From Saccharomycopsis fibuligera x Saccharomycopsis cf. fibuligera (taxonomy: Eukaryota > Ascomycota > Saccharomycetes > Ascoideales > Saccharomycopsidaceae), in the NCBI GenBank assembly GCA_001936135.1, contig CP012810.1, positions 2,418,001-2,482,000 of the forward strand: 64,000 nt of DNA, in the 5' to 3' direction. Made by a program: the position numbers and the translations under genes. Position 1 is the first letter of the stretch. Each line of letters begins with the position of its first letter. The notes under the pieces are model-generated. The model was not told where the DNA came from. It did no database searches and saw nothing but the letters and a program-made list of their open reading frames with translations. Shown here in pieces: positions 40,733-50,322 of the stretch.

Positions 40733-41383
40733 AGCGCTATGACGATGAGACGAAGATTCTGGATTTTGATGGTGGGAAGTTGGAGAATTTGACTTGGGAT
40801 TGGCACTGGAGCTCTGGCTAGGCTGGCGCCTATTTGTGGCAGCAGCAGAAGAAGAAGTAGTGGTTGTGGCAGCGGCAACGGCAGCGGCGGCAGTTTGCTC
40901 TGGACTGAATGGTTGAGGGATGACGTTATTTAAGGCTTGCTGATCAGTGAGTTGAGTATCTAAAGGTTCCAATTTAGGAACTTGGCGATTTCTTGTAGCG
41001 CTCTGTTGCTGCTGTTGCTGCTGTTGCTGTTGCTGGAGGGCGAGTGGAGTTGGGGAGGCATATTGTTGCGGCGGCGAAGGGTAGTATGCAAGGTTGGCGA
41101 ACTGGTCGGTTTGTGGAATTGGAGGGGAACCGATATCCACTGGATATGGCTTTTGCAGTTGCTGCTGATGTTGCAATTGTTGAGGTTGAGCAGCGGCATC
41201 ATCGACCGAGACTCTGGAAGAGGCGTTCTTCAACATTCTAGGGGTGGCGGGAGCTCTGGAAGAAGAAGGGGAGGCGGCGCTGCCAGGGGAAGCAACAGTG
41301 TTGGCTCTTTTTCTAAAGTAGTTTGTTTTGTTATGGTGGAGGTTTTGAGGGTTGTTGTTGTTGTTGTTGTTGGGGTTTTCCAT
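37157..41383 (-). CDS. KIN2: MARK/PAR-1-family kinase Kin2 (Kin1/Kin2)
   Basis: The 1408-residue Ser/Thr kinase belongs to the Kin1/Kin2 family, which acts in exocytosis, polarity and HAC1 mRNA handling at the cell cortex. A disordered N-terminus holds poly-Gln and poly-Ala runs. The kinase domain spans about 250-532: [20 protein letters not shown], catalytic [24 protein letters not shown] and ending [11 protein letters not shown]. Residues about 660-770 are an almost pure Gln-Ala repeat. A KA1 membrane-binding domain closes the protein ([20 protein letters not shown], then a final [10 protein letters not shown]). It exceeds S. cerevisiae Kin1/Kin2 (1064/1147 residues) through low-complexity growth. 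The family has two yeast copies; only one is seen here. Confidence 0.93.
39082..39400 (-). repeat. In-frame hexanucleotide repeat coding Gln-Ala
   Basis: Imperfect CAAGCT/CAAGCA/CAGGCC-type hexamers, read on the minus strand, encode alternating Gln and Ala for about 100 residues of KIN2. Occasional Leu, Thr, Asn, His and Glu substitutions fall mostly at one of the two positions. Mixed synonymous codons mean it is not a fresh pure microsatellite. Confidence 0.9.
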
Positions 41384-42014
41384 TGTTGCTTGATATTGCC
41401 ACAGCGGCAGAAGGGCAATTGTGACAGTAGATGGAAGTTAACTTGTGGTTTTTTCGTTGCTGTGGTTTTTTTGTTTTTTGTTTTTGTTTTTTTTGAATTG
41501 AATTGAATTGAATTGAATGCGGTGTTTAATGGATGTGGTTGTGGAAAAAATGGAAAGACAGTAGGAAAAATAAAAAGTAAAAAAAAAAAAAAAAAAAGAA
41601 AAAGAAAAGGAAGAGGAAGAGGAACAGGAAACAGGGGAACTGAGATCCGAAAACTGAAATATCTTGAGCTGGAAAAAACGAACAGCAAGCGTAGGAGATG
41701 CCAGCGGGCTGGGGCTGGAGCTGGGCTTGTAACTATGGGTTGGATTGCAGGAGAAAGCGCAGGGGCAAGAGAAAGATAGATGAGTTCGACAGCTGGACTA
41801 CGTAGCAATTGGATAAGTGCACGAATGGTAGGTAGCACTAGTGGAGATTCTGTTGATGGAGGATTGAATGGAGAAGAAGGAAGGCAAAAGAACAAGGGCC
41901 GGGCGGTTGGCGGTTAGCGGTTAGCAGTTGGGCGGCTGGAGTGAATTTGTGGCAGAGTGCACTATTTACTATAGCGAGTGAGATGAGATCTGGGCGCGTC
42001 TAGCAAGCACGGAA

Positions 42015-42015
<1 letters not shown>

Positions 42016-42046
<31 letters not shown>

Positions 42047-42051
42047 GCAGC
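42016..42051. repeat. GGC/GCA trinucleotide repeat
   Basis: A run of CGG units passes into CAG units in noncoding DNA upstream of KIN2. Confidence 0.9.
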
Positions 42052-42132
42052 GTGTGCAACGTGTGCAATGTGTGCAATGTGTGCTACGGGTGTGTGTCCG
42101 ACAAGACCGGGGCGGCTGAACGCCAGCAGAGA

Positions 42133-42133
<1 letters not shown>

Positions 42134-42174
<41 letters not shown>

Positions 42175-42192
42175 TATATAGTGTATATATAT
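42134..42192. repeat. AT dinucleotide microsatellite
   Basis: About 19 TA units, followed by a degenerate TATATAG/TGTATATATA flank that can fold back on the tract. Confidence 0.95.
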
Positions 42193-42529
42193 ACGCATGT
42201 ATTTACTGGCTGGCGTGGTGCTGTGGGGCCCACACACACTGTGGACAGCAGGACAGGAGGAGAGTCACCAATGCTCTAGCAGTAGCTGCTACTGCGCATT
42301 AGCAATGAAAGAAGAGTGAATTTCAGGAGAGACCTCTGACACAGTCACGTGCGCCCTGCATTTGCGCTGAGAGAGAGTTCGAGATTCCTCGGAGAAAACA
42401 TTTCTTCTTGTGCGCCATATTTCGCCAATGGCACAGGCGCCACCGCTCTGCGATACTGCTGTGTTGTGTTCTCTGGCTGGTGTGCCGTATAGCATAGCAG
42501 AGCAGAGCAGCATTTCTCTGTCTGTCAGG

Positions 42530-42566
42530 TGTGCTGTGCTGTGCTCTGCTGTGCTGTGCTGTGCTC
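42530..42566. repeat. GTGCT pentanucleotide repeat
   Basis: About seven imperfect GTGCT units with one CTCTGCT interruption, in noncoding DNA. Confidence 0.85.
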
Positions 42567-42974
42567 AATGACAGTTGGGAGGGCGCTGCTATATATAGTG
42601 TGCAGGATGAGGATGCGCACGCTGCTGCTGCGCGCAGTACGCGTAAGATAAAACGCACTTTGTGTAACGCACACTTTGTGTACTTGTGTCATCGAGACAA
42701 AAAAGACATCGTTTTAGACGATGATGACATCGATTGAGACGATGTCGATGGATGTGCCCTCGTCCTATCCTGCGGTTAGCGGCACTGCTTCCGCTCTCCC
42801 CTGTTGCGGGTAACACATAAGGGGTATCCATACCCCCAATCACCCAGCATGCACTGCCTGTGCCCGTTAGATAGATCTCGTAGATGAGCTCTGCTCTGCT
42901 ACACTACACTTGGTGATACCCCAATCCGCCAATCATATCTCTTCATACTTGTGCCGTGTCCAACAACAACAATA

Positions 42975-44192
42975 ATGCTCCGAAACTTAGCTTCCCGCCG
43001 TTCCCTTGCTAGCCGCTGCTTCTCCACTTCCGTCGCTTCCCGCGCCGACTACTCCCATACCGTCATTGGCGGTGGGGCTGTTGGTCTTGCTGTTGCCGCT
43101 GAGCTTGCTCAAAACCCGTCTCATCGAGTTCTTGTTATTGAGAAAAACTCCAAAACTGGCCAAGAAACTCTGTCGCGAAACAGCGAAGTCATCCATGCCG
43201 GCATATACTACCCCGTTGATAGTCTCAAGCTGCAACTTTGCATCGAGGGCAAAAACCTCATTTACAACCAAGCCGCCATCCACGGTGGTGTGGAAGTGCA
43301 AAAGTGCGGCAAATGGGTAGTGGCTCAAAATGATATTGATGATGCGTATTTGGAAAAATTGTACTATCGCTCCAAGGAAACCGGGGTGCCTACTGAGTTC
43401 GTTCCCTTGCATAAGGCAAAATACATTGAGCCTGCCATTGTCGCTAATCGATCAATCCTCAATTCTCCAACCAGCGGCATCCTTAGCGCTCATTCATTCA
43501 TTGATTATCTATTCAGTATGTTCCAAGCTCAACCGCACAGCGATCTTGCCGAAAACTCAGAGGTCATTGCAGTCACAAGGTCTAGCGGTGACTACGAATT
43601 GCTTGTCAAAGATTCCATCAACAACGAAGAAGTCGCCATCACTTCAGAAATCGTCATCAATTCCGCGGGCTTGCTCGCCGACAAGATCCACAACATGGTG
43701 CTCCCGGAGTCCAAACACTTACACTACCAATACGCCAAGGGCAACTACTTCACTTTGAATTCCGACAGCCCCAACAGCGTCTCTGGTTTCCCAGTCCGTA
43801 GACTCATCTACCCAACGCCAATGCCGGGGCTCAAGGGCCTAGGTACCCACTTGACCATTGCCCTTGATGGGCAAATCAAATTTGGTCCAGATCATGAACT
43901 AATCGGCACCATTGACTATAAGCCAAACTCAAAAAACATTGCTGCCGCTGTTGAACAAATAAGCAAATACTATCCAATAGTTCATTCTGAAGATCAGTTG
44001 GTGGCTTCCTATTCGGGCATTAGACCGCAACTTAAAAGGCAAGCCAAAGATGCGAAATTCCAGGATTTTGTCATTAAGGAGGAAAGCAGTGAGGGACTTA
44101 GCGGGTTTGTTAACTTGTTGAATATCGATAGCCCCGGGTTGACTAGTAGTATGGCTATTGGCAAATACGTGTATAGGTTATTGCATGGTTGA
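42975..44192 (+). CDS. L-2-hydroxyglutarate dehydrogenase-like FAD enzyme, mitochondrial
   Basis: The protein has 405 residues from the first ATG (42975). MLRNLASRRSLASRCFSTSV is a classic mitochondrial presequence. The FAD-binding Rossmann motif follows at once (HTVIGGGAVGLAVAAELAQ, GxGxxG at about 32-37). Family blocks are TLSRNSEVIHAGIYYPVDSL with LKLQLCIEGKNLIY, then VINSAGLLADKI, YAKGNYFTL and SYSGIRPQL, ending NLLNIDSPGLTSSMAIGKYV. This architecture matches the L2HGDH family of the DAO superfamily, which oxidises L-2-hydroxyglutarate to 2-oxoglutarate and clears a by-product of central metabolism. S. cerevisiae lacks a close orthologue, while many CTG-clade yeasts and other fungi have one. 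The substrate is inferred from the family. Confidence 0.88.
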   Translation: MLRNLASRRSLASRCFSTSVASRADYSHTVIGGGAVGLAVAAELAQNPSHRVLVIEKNSKTGQETLSRNSEVIHAGIYYPVDSLKLQLCIEGKNLIYNQAAIHGGVEVQKCGKWVVAQNDIDDAYLEKLYYRSKETGVPTEFVPLHKAKYIEPAIVANRSILNSPTSGILSAHSFIDYLFSMFQAQPHSDLAENSEVIAVTRSSGDYELLVKDSINNEEVAITSEIVINSAGLLADKIHNMVLPESKHLHYQYAKGNYFTLNSDSPNSVSGFPVRRLIYPTPMPGLKGLGTHLTIALDGQIKFGPDHELIGTIDYKPNSKNIAAAVEQISKYYPIVHSEDQLVASYSGIRPQLKRQAKDAKFQDFVIKEESSEGLSGFVNLLNIDSPGLTSSMAIGKYVYRLLHG

Positions 44193-44740
44193 TTTGTCTT
44201 CAACATTTGGTGGCCTTTGTTCTGTCTATAAAGAAAAAAAAACGTTTGATAGCTTTTTAAGTATATTGTTTGTTTGGTTTTTTTTGTTTTTGTTTTAATT
44301 TAAAAAGTCCATCATTTACTTGCATTTCTTTTCGTTTTTCTCAATTTTAAAAACTGTCACAAGTGCAATAAACTTTAAAGACAAACTGAGTATGTGATTG
44401 TAACAGATTGCTCCAGTCATAGTTGTTGCTCCTTTTGAATTTGTAAGCAGTTACAGTGACCGTCAAGAGACAACCTGCAAAGTTTAAGGGCCCCATCGCT
44501 CTTTTTTTTTAGGCTTTTCATCAATCTGAATGTACTCCGTGGAACATAAATAAGGCAAACATAGACTGGGATAATGGCAATAGGTTCGTGATTGTTTTAC
44601 ATTTTAAAGATTTTACAAAACTGGAATACAAAAAAAAAAAAAAAAAAAACGACAACTAATTAACAGGCTTTAAAATACAGAAAAATTATAGAAATCTATA
44701 TCATATAACAACAGGAAAAAATAATAATAATAATAATAAT

Positions 44741-44804
<64 letters not shown>

Positions 44805-44901
44805 GCGTTTTCAATAGCTAATAAACAAGAAAACCAAGAATCTAGAACTTATATCCTAAAACAACAACAACAAAAAAGAAAAAAAAAAAAAAAAAGGAAT
44901 T
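44193..44901. other. Convergent intergenic region with TAA repeat
   Basis: 3' flanks of the two converging genes, with an A run (44630-44649) and the long TAA repeat listed separately. No gene is seen. Confidence 0.7.
44719..44803. repeat. TAA trinucleotide microsatellite
   Basis: About 28 TAA/ATA units over 85 bases with one ATATTAAT interruption near 44740. It lies about 100 bases past the stop codon of the DSF2-like gene. Confidence 0.95.
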
Positions 44902-47169
44902 TTAATCATACTTATCTTTGAACGCCCACGATGTCCCGACATCCACGGTTCCCCCATGCTCCTTCATTATCCGATAGATTTTCGCAATACGTTTTTTCCG
45001 ATGAAACTTATTCTCCTTCCCATGCTTCCGACCAAACCCAAAGCCGGCACTCAACCCCTCTGCCGCCATTGCACAGCAATCCAAATCAAAAGTCAAGTTC
45101 GCCGATAACTCAAAAACGTTAATCGCTTTATTGAACTGCTTTGCCAAGTGCACCGCGTTAGCTATCCCGTATAACGAGAGCCCCAATGAGGTTTGATTAT
45201 CCTTGAGTAAGAAGCTTTGCACAAACATTTGCAATTCTTGATTGGTTATCGCAATGTCCTGGAGTTGTGATAACGCTGGCACAGAATTGCTGGCGATTTC
45301 GGTGGGGGAGACTTGTTTTTCAAGTTCGGCGAGGTAGTTCACTAGCTGGGTGAAGTAACCTTTGACGTAAAGGTACTTGATCACAAGACTATTACGGGCA
45401 CTTTTGCGGAATAATTGCATGATTCGTTCATCGCTAAATGTGTTGCCATTGCCACTGCCATTGCTTTGATTATTATCATCGCTGTTGAACTGAATCAACC
45501 AGTTTGCCAACAATGCTTGAGCCAAAGGAATAGGCAACCCTTTCTTATCCGCCACTTTTTCCAAGATTTCAACACTGGCGTTTCTTTCTCTGAGTTTAGC
45601 ATTATCATCAGTATTTTCTTTAAAGTAGGCAACCGCTTGCTTGAACACATCTAGCGCTTTGACCAAGGGAGCAAAAAACTTCAATAGCGAATTCAACTCG
45701 CCAGAATCATTGACTGCATATAGATCAATATTTCCCACAAAATCGTCCAGTAAGGCAAACTGCTCATCGCCTTGTGTGTCTCCTCCAAGTAGGAGCCAAT
45801 TCATTAGCACATTTTGCAATGCTCTATCGCCAAGCACCGCACTATTTGTTGCTGCTGTTGGCTCAAGCGCCCCTGCAGTCGTCAATCTTTTTGGACTGAA
45901 AACTTTACTGATCAGACCACCAAACGTATACATTTCTGCAATCTCCTGCCAGTTATAATTAAAAGCGTCGTAGTAATGATCAGTTAAAAACTTGTTAAAC
46001 TCAAGCAGTTTAGGATCATTTTCATCGCTCTTGTCAAAATTATGTCGATGAATCTGCCATTTATTGCTGATCTTGCCGCCAACTCCAACTCCCAGAGAAT
46101 GCATCGATTCTGATTCATCATCTGATTTGTAGCTGTAATTGCTGATGGGGCTCATGGGACTCAACGGTGGAGATGAGGTGCCCAGTGGTATTTGTAATTG
46201 TGCTCTATTTGGGGTGTGGTGATTGTTAGGCAGAAGCCTCATTGAATCAAGTTCTTCCAGAAGATTGTAGTTACTGTTACTGTTGCTATTGTTGCTATTG
46301 TTATTGCCGTAAAGATTAACATCGCTAGCAGAAGAAGAGCCAGCAGTATTTATTCTGGAAGTACGTTTACCTCCAAGTAAAGGTTGTCCTTGTCTTTGTC
46401 GTTGTTCAGCAGCTGTTCCGCCATTATTGATACTGTTCCCAGCTGACGAAGATGGACCAAATGATGATTTTGGCCTCTTTTTGAAAAAATTGCGGAATGA
46501 ACGTTCTCTTTTTGGCGCGGGAGCATCGTCGTTGACTACTTGCAAATGTGTGTTTTCGTTAGCATTGCTGATCCCTTTTCCATTCATATTTTCAACCCCA
46601 TCCAAACCTTCACTCAATTTTCCATTTCCGTTTCCATTAATATGTCCGTTCCCATTTGAATCTCCAGTGGTGTGGCATGCGCGATCACTATCGTCTTGTA
46701 TCTTGATCTCTAGAGTGTTGGCCGATCCAGCGACGTTTGTGCTCTGATAGTTACTGCTGCCGAAATTTCTATAATCATGATCATTAACAGGTTTAATATC
46801 AAAAGGAGTTTTTTCGTTACTGTAGTAAGTCGCGGTGTCATAATCATCAATGAGTATTTCCCCAGCTACTGGAATGCCCGAATGATAATGATCATTCGCC
46901 AGATACATATTTTGCAGTTGTGGTGCTCCTGGCGCAATCACCGCAGGTACGCTTCTTCCACGAGATGGCCATAATTGCAGCTGCAGCTGCTGGGGGTAAG
47001 ACTGCTGTAATTGCTGGTTATTCTGCTCAAGCTGATGCTGCTTAAGCTGATGCTGCTTAAGCTGATGCTGATGCTGCTGCTGCTGCTGTGGATAATTGTA
47101 TTCGTAATACTGGACCCCTTCATTTGTCGGTGGTTTTCTTTCTGGTGATGATGCAGATCTATAACTCAT
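44902..47169 (-). CDS. DSF2-like protein (tentative)
   Basis: The 755-residue protein has a disordered first half rich in Gln, Asn, Ser and Gly, with a repeated Lys-Gln-His-Gln-Leu motif near residues 36-50 and basic blocks (about 218-236, RSFRNFFKKRPKSSFG). From about residue 380 it becomes helical and ordered: NKFLTDHYYDAFNYNWQEIA, then a run of helix pairs resembling Sel1/TPR repeats. It ends AGFGFGRKHGKENKFHRKKR followed by GTSWAFKDKYD. This conserved basic C-terminus resembles that of S. cerevisiae Dsf2 and similar fungal proteins of uncertain function. I infer a scaffold-like role at the cell cortex but cannot support it strongly. A different Sel1-like protein is the main alternative. 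Confidence 0.45.
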   Translation of the reverse strand: MSYRSASSPERKPPTNEGVQYYEYNYPQQQQQHQHQLKQHQLKQHQLEQNNQQLQQSYPQQLQLQLWPSRGRSVPAVIAPGAPQLQNMYLANDHYHSGIPVAGEILIDDYDTATYYSNEKTPFDIKPVNDHDYRNFGSSNYQSTNVAGSANTLEIKIQDDSDRACHTTGDSNGNGHINGNGNGKLSEGLDGVENMNGKGISNANENTHLQVVNDDAPAPKRERSFRNFFKKRPKSSFGPSSSAGNSINNGGTAAEQRQRQGQPLLGGKRTSRINTAGSSSASDVNLYGNNNSNNSNSNSNYNLLEELDSMRLLPNNHHTPNRAQLQIPLGTSSPPLSPMSPISNYSYKSDDESESMHSLGVGVGGKISNKWQIHRHNFDKSDENDPKLLEFNKFLTDHYYDAFNYNWQEIAEMYTFGGLISKVFSPKRLTTAGALEPTAATNSAVLGDRALQNVLMNWLLLGGDTQGDEQFALLDDFVGNIDLYAVNDSGELNSLLKFFAPLVKALDVFKQAVAYFKENTDDNAKLRERNASVEILEKVADKKGLPIPLAQALLANWLIQFNSDDNNQSNGSGNGNTFSDERIMQLFRKSARNSLVIKYLYVKGYFTQLVNYLAELEKQVSPTEIASNSVPALSQLQDIAITNQELQMFVQSFLLKDNQTSLGLSLYGIANAVHLAKQFNKAINVFELSANLTFDLDCCAMAAEGLSAGFGFGRKHGKENKFHRKKRIAKIYRIMKEHGGTVDVGTSWAFKDKYD

Positions 47170-47582
47170 GGAAAATTAGTGTTATATGAGTGGATGTACT
47201 TCTCTGGCTGTCGATGCTGTATACCAATAAGCAGTAAACGTGAAAACAAACAAGACCCTGTAAAGTTTGAAATACAGTGTACGACTAGAAATAGTGATGG
47301 TTGATGATGGTCTGAGCGGATCCAAAGTGGTTTGAGATCCCTTTGAATGGTTACGCGTAAAGCTGCTGCTGCGGTTATGTGCGCCGTTGAAATTCTCTCT
47401 TTTTTTTTTTTTTTTTTTTTCTAGGAGTAACTGCCACGTTGCACCGCCACTTGATCTACAATAATAATGCTGATAATCAATAACCATCAACAAGTACTAC
47501 AATTCTGTAACAAATAATAATATACCCTTGCAGTACGTAGAAATCTATAAACAAGAAGCTGGTATCAGCATGGCTTGGTGCA
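47170..47582. other. Spacer between DSF2-like gene and PMT gene
   Basis: Tandem-orientation spacer with a 21-base T run (47400-47420). No gene is seen. Confidence 0.6.
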
Positions 47583-50021
47583 CTATAAGCCATACACGGT
47601 GTCCTGTCGCTGCACAAGCTCCAATACCACCGAGCCGCAAACCACCAATGCCACGGTGTAACCAGCGAGGCTATTTCTCGACACCAGCAACTCAAACGTC
47701 TGGCCCACCATCAAGATCAAAAAGAAGTACGCTGGAAGATAGTTGTGGCCAAGCAACGGTCTGTCCACGAACAACAATACCGGCAAGTAGTGTGCTGCCC
47801 ATCCTAAGACAAAGTCCGCAGTTGCTGAGTTGTACTTCAAGTACGCGAGACGGCGACGGGCCTTTGCAGGGCTTAGAAGAGGGCCGGCGCTGATAGCCGC
47901 AGGCTGAGCATCTTCTTCTTCTTTTTCTTCTTCACCTGTGGTGGAGGTAGAATCAGTCGTAGCATTGAGATCAAAATCAGTGAAAAAAAGCCTACCGTAC
48001 CATTTCAAGTCTCTGAGGATTCTCAAAATGTGTAAGATGCAAAACCCAGCAATCAACCCAACGCCCACATACTGGATGATCTGAGTAGTGGCAAAGGTAA
48101 CTCTCACTCTTCCTGATTTTGACTCATAGACACCCACTGCGTTGTCCAGCAATAGCCACTGATCAGCAAACTGTTCGTCTGGATGAGCACCACTGTAAAT
48201 CTTGTAGTTTCTGTAAAACATCAAAGTCGAAACCATGTATTCCATAAACTTCCCCCACATTGACAACTTGATAAACTGCACTTTAGGCTGGTTTGGATTT
48301 TCGTCAAGCAATGGATGGCTGTTCATCTCAATGTAAAACGCTGATCTAATCTTTGAAGCTTCCTTCACGCAAACCACCTCTTGCTGGTTGCTGCCCCAAC
48401 TTGGCAAAGTGATATCGTGTGACAACAATTGACATTTGATATCACGGTTATATAACCTGAATACCGTGCCCACTGGATGAATAATACTGTCCCCCGGATC
48501 ATTATCAATTCTGTCATATGTGTAGCTTAGCACGGAAAAAATTTGCCAGTTATCTGAGCGTTCACCAAGGTAATCTGAGTCACCTTTGGCACTCACTTCA
48601 TAGTCATACTCTTGCTCAGAAACTGGGCCACGAAGGTTATTCACATGAAGATACTTACCAGTAACCGCATGTCTTAACCTGATATATGCCCCTTCCGCAA
48701 CGTACTTTCTCTTACTAAAAAGTTCTTCTTCTGGCTTCTTGGCCTTGTACTCAACTATCCATTCATTGTTTTTGTCCTTGAAATTGTATAGTGTCACTTG
48801 CTGCTCTTTGGATCCACCTGGGTATGTCTTATTATGCGAATGCAAATACCCTCCAAGCGAATCATAATGGCGAATAGTGACTTTGCTCCCATAAAGCAAA
48901 TTCAATGGGATGCAACTTGTGTTTGGGTTTTTTCTGCTCACTCCGAGATCATTGCCAAGTAAATTGGCTTGAAACGTTGAGCTCATCAATGAGTAACCTT
49001 GATCATCATAAATAGAGTTTATCTTGGATAATAATCTCAAGTTTACCACATTCACTGCAAAGAAAATCAAACCTGGAATACACACCACAAATATGGCAGT
49101 AACTGCTAAAAATTTGCCAACTGGCCGACCATTACCTTTGGCAGTTGGTGAACTCAAACTCAAATCACCAGCAATAAGCCATGCTTTTTTCAACTGCAAA
49201 CACAATATCCACAAAATAGTGCAAACCCCGCTATACTTGATGGAAATAATAGCTCCTAATGCCAAACTAAGCAAATAATAAACCTTAAACCATTGCTTGG
49301 AAAATAGCTGCAACTGTGTAAGCCTCAAGTAAACCAATGTAATGAACCCCAACGCGGCAATAAAATACGCATCCGGCATGATGATTCTTGAGATTGTTAT
49401 AGTTGCACTATCGAATAAAAACACCAACGAACCGCAAAATGACACCATGGAACGGCATCCAGTGATTTTTAAAATAACGTAAACAAATACCACCAAAGCA
49501 ATCCCTTGCAGTGCAGTAATGAAGCGTAGTATCACGTACGGGAACTGACTACCAGTATAGGTTTGGTTCATCTGCTGAGGATAAAATTTCCCATCATAAC
49601 TGAAGAAATAAGACACCGCAGCAAAAAAAAACTTGGCTAATGGAGGATACAAATCAATAAAAAATTGGTTTCTTAAATAGTTGTTTGTGCTTTTTAGGAA
49701 ATGGTGTTCGTGGAGTATTATATTGTTTGGAATGTCCAATCTGTATAGCCGTATACATATGGACAAGATGATCAAGATGGACAAGTAGAAAACTTCCTTG
49801 GGAGCAAATTGTAGACGTTGACTTTTGGTCTGGGATAAAAAGTAGGGTCTTTTGTACCCCTTCTTGTATTGAGGTTCGTAATATGATAGTTCTTCGAGCA
49901 CCTGTGCTGCTTGACTTTGCTGTTTGCTTGGAGGGACAGTTGTGGATATTGTGGAGAGTTTTGCCTTAGACTTGCTCAACGGCTGCTCTAGCTCTTGGGA
50001 ATGATTTTTGTTTGGTGCCAT
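47583..50021 (-). CDS. Protein O-mannosyltransferase (PMT family, divergent; PMT5-like?)
   Basis: The 812-residue ER membrane protein has the PMT layout. A cytosolic N-terminus precedes the first TM (VFYLSILIILSICIRLYRLD), loop 1, multiple TM segments, a luminal MIR-repeat region (VTIRHYDSLGGYLHSHNKTY, YIRLRHAVTGKYLHVNN and VFRLYNRDIKCQLLSH) and a C-terminal membrane block. PMTs transfer mannose from dolichyl-phosphate mannose to Ser/Thr as Pmt1- and Pmt2-family heteromers. The conserved loop-1 Asp-Glu pair is His104-Glu105 here (IILHEHHFLKS), and the usual HPPL reads YPPL (Tyr125). Loss of the catalytic Asp suggests a subunit that is inactive alone or relies on its partner. Subfamily assignment is uncertain. 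It is divergent from KIN28. Confidence 0.88.
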   Translation of the reverse strand: MAPNKNHSQELEQPLSKSKAKLSTISTTVPPSKQQSQAAQVLEELSYYEPQYKKGYKRPYFLSQTKSQRLQFAPKEVFYLSILIILSICIRLYRLDIPNNIILHEHHFLKSTNNYLRNQFFIDLYPPLAKFFFAAVSYFFSYDGKFYPQQMNQTYTGSQFPYVILRFITALQGIALVVFVYVILKITGCRSMVSFCGSLVFLFDSATITISRIIMPDAYFIAALGFITLVYLRLTQLQLFSKQWFKVYYLLSLALGAIISIKYSGVCTILWILCLQLKKAWLIAGDLSLSSPTAKGNGRPVGKFLAVTAIFVVCIPGLIFFAVNVVNLRLLSKINSIYDDQGYSLMSSTFQANLLGNDLGVSRKNPNTSCIPLNLLYGSKVTIRHYDSLGGYLHSHNKTYPGGSKEQQVTLYNFKDKNNEWIVEYKAKKPEEELFSKRKYVAEGAYIRLRHAVTGKYLHVNNLRGPVSEQEYDYEVSAKGDSDYLGERSDNWQIFSVLSYTYDRIDNDPGDSIIHPVGTVFRLYNRDIKCQLLSHDITLPSWGSNQQEVVCVKEASKIRSAFYIEMNSHPLLDENPNQPKVQFIKLSMWGKFMEYMVSTLMFYRNYKIYSGAHPDEQFADQWLLLDNAVGVYESKSGRVRVTFATTQIIQYVGVGLIAGFCILHILRILRDLKWYGRLFFTDFDLNATTDSTSTTGEEEKEEEDAQPAAISAGPLLSPAKARRRLAYLKYNSATADFVLGWAAHYLPVLLFVDRPLLGHNYLPAYFFLILMVGQTFELLVSRNSLAGYTVALVVCGSVVLELVQRQDTVYGL

Positions 50022-50322
50022 GATACTTTTCTAGCCAGCTTCCAAGGCTTTTTAGCTTTTTCACTGGAACGCTTGCAAGTGAGATGTTTGACAGAGCTGC
50101 AGTGTGGTTAGAGTTGGCTGAACTTGGGTAGTGCTTCGGTGGTGATTTGGCAGTGAAAAATTCATGCACGTGAAGCCATCGATTCCTTATTTTTTTAAAA
50201 AAAGCTCATCATTGCAAGTCTTCTACTGGTGTTGCAATGGCCTTGGTAAGTACACCGAGACTTTTCTGTTCACCATCTCTTTGTCAATCAAAATAAGAAT
50301 ACACTAACGTACAAATAATAAT
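50022..50322. promoter_or_regulatory. PMT/KIN28 divergent promoter
   Basis: The 301-base divergent region holds a CACGTG E-box at 50167-50172. A short upstream ORF (50237-50296) precedes KIN28; it contains GTAAGT, and a CACTAAC lies downstream at 50302-50308. Confidence 0.5.

Larger units (their letters stand above)
41384..42974. other. Long KIN2/L2HGDH divergent intergenic region
   Basis: This 1.6-kb region is rich in simple repeats: GAATT x5 (41494-41518), a 17-base A run (about 41580-41596), CGG/CAG-type triplets (42016-42051), an AT tract (42134-42172) and GTGCT pentamers (42530-42566). A CACGTG E-box lies at 42346-42351. Its GC content is locally higher than the window. The frames present arise from the repeats. 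It may be a long regulatory region for KIN2. Confidence 0.6.

Noticed and set aside
42134-42172. AT tract as a centromere element or terminator
   Set aside because: A plain microsatellite among several others in the same spacer; no conserved flanks.
47528-47893. 121-codon ORF antisense to the PMT 3' end
   Set aside because: Overlaps a conserved transmembrane region on the other strand and has no recognisable content.
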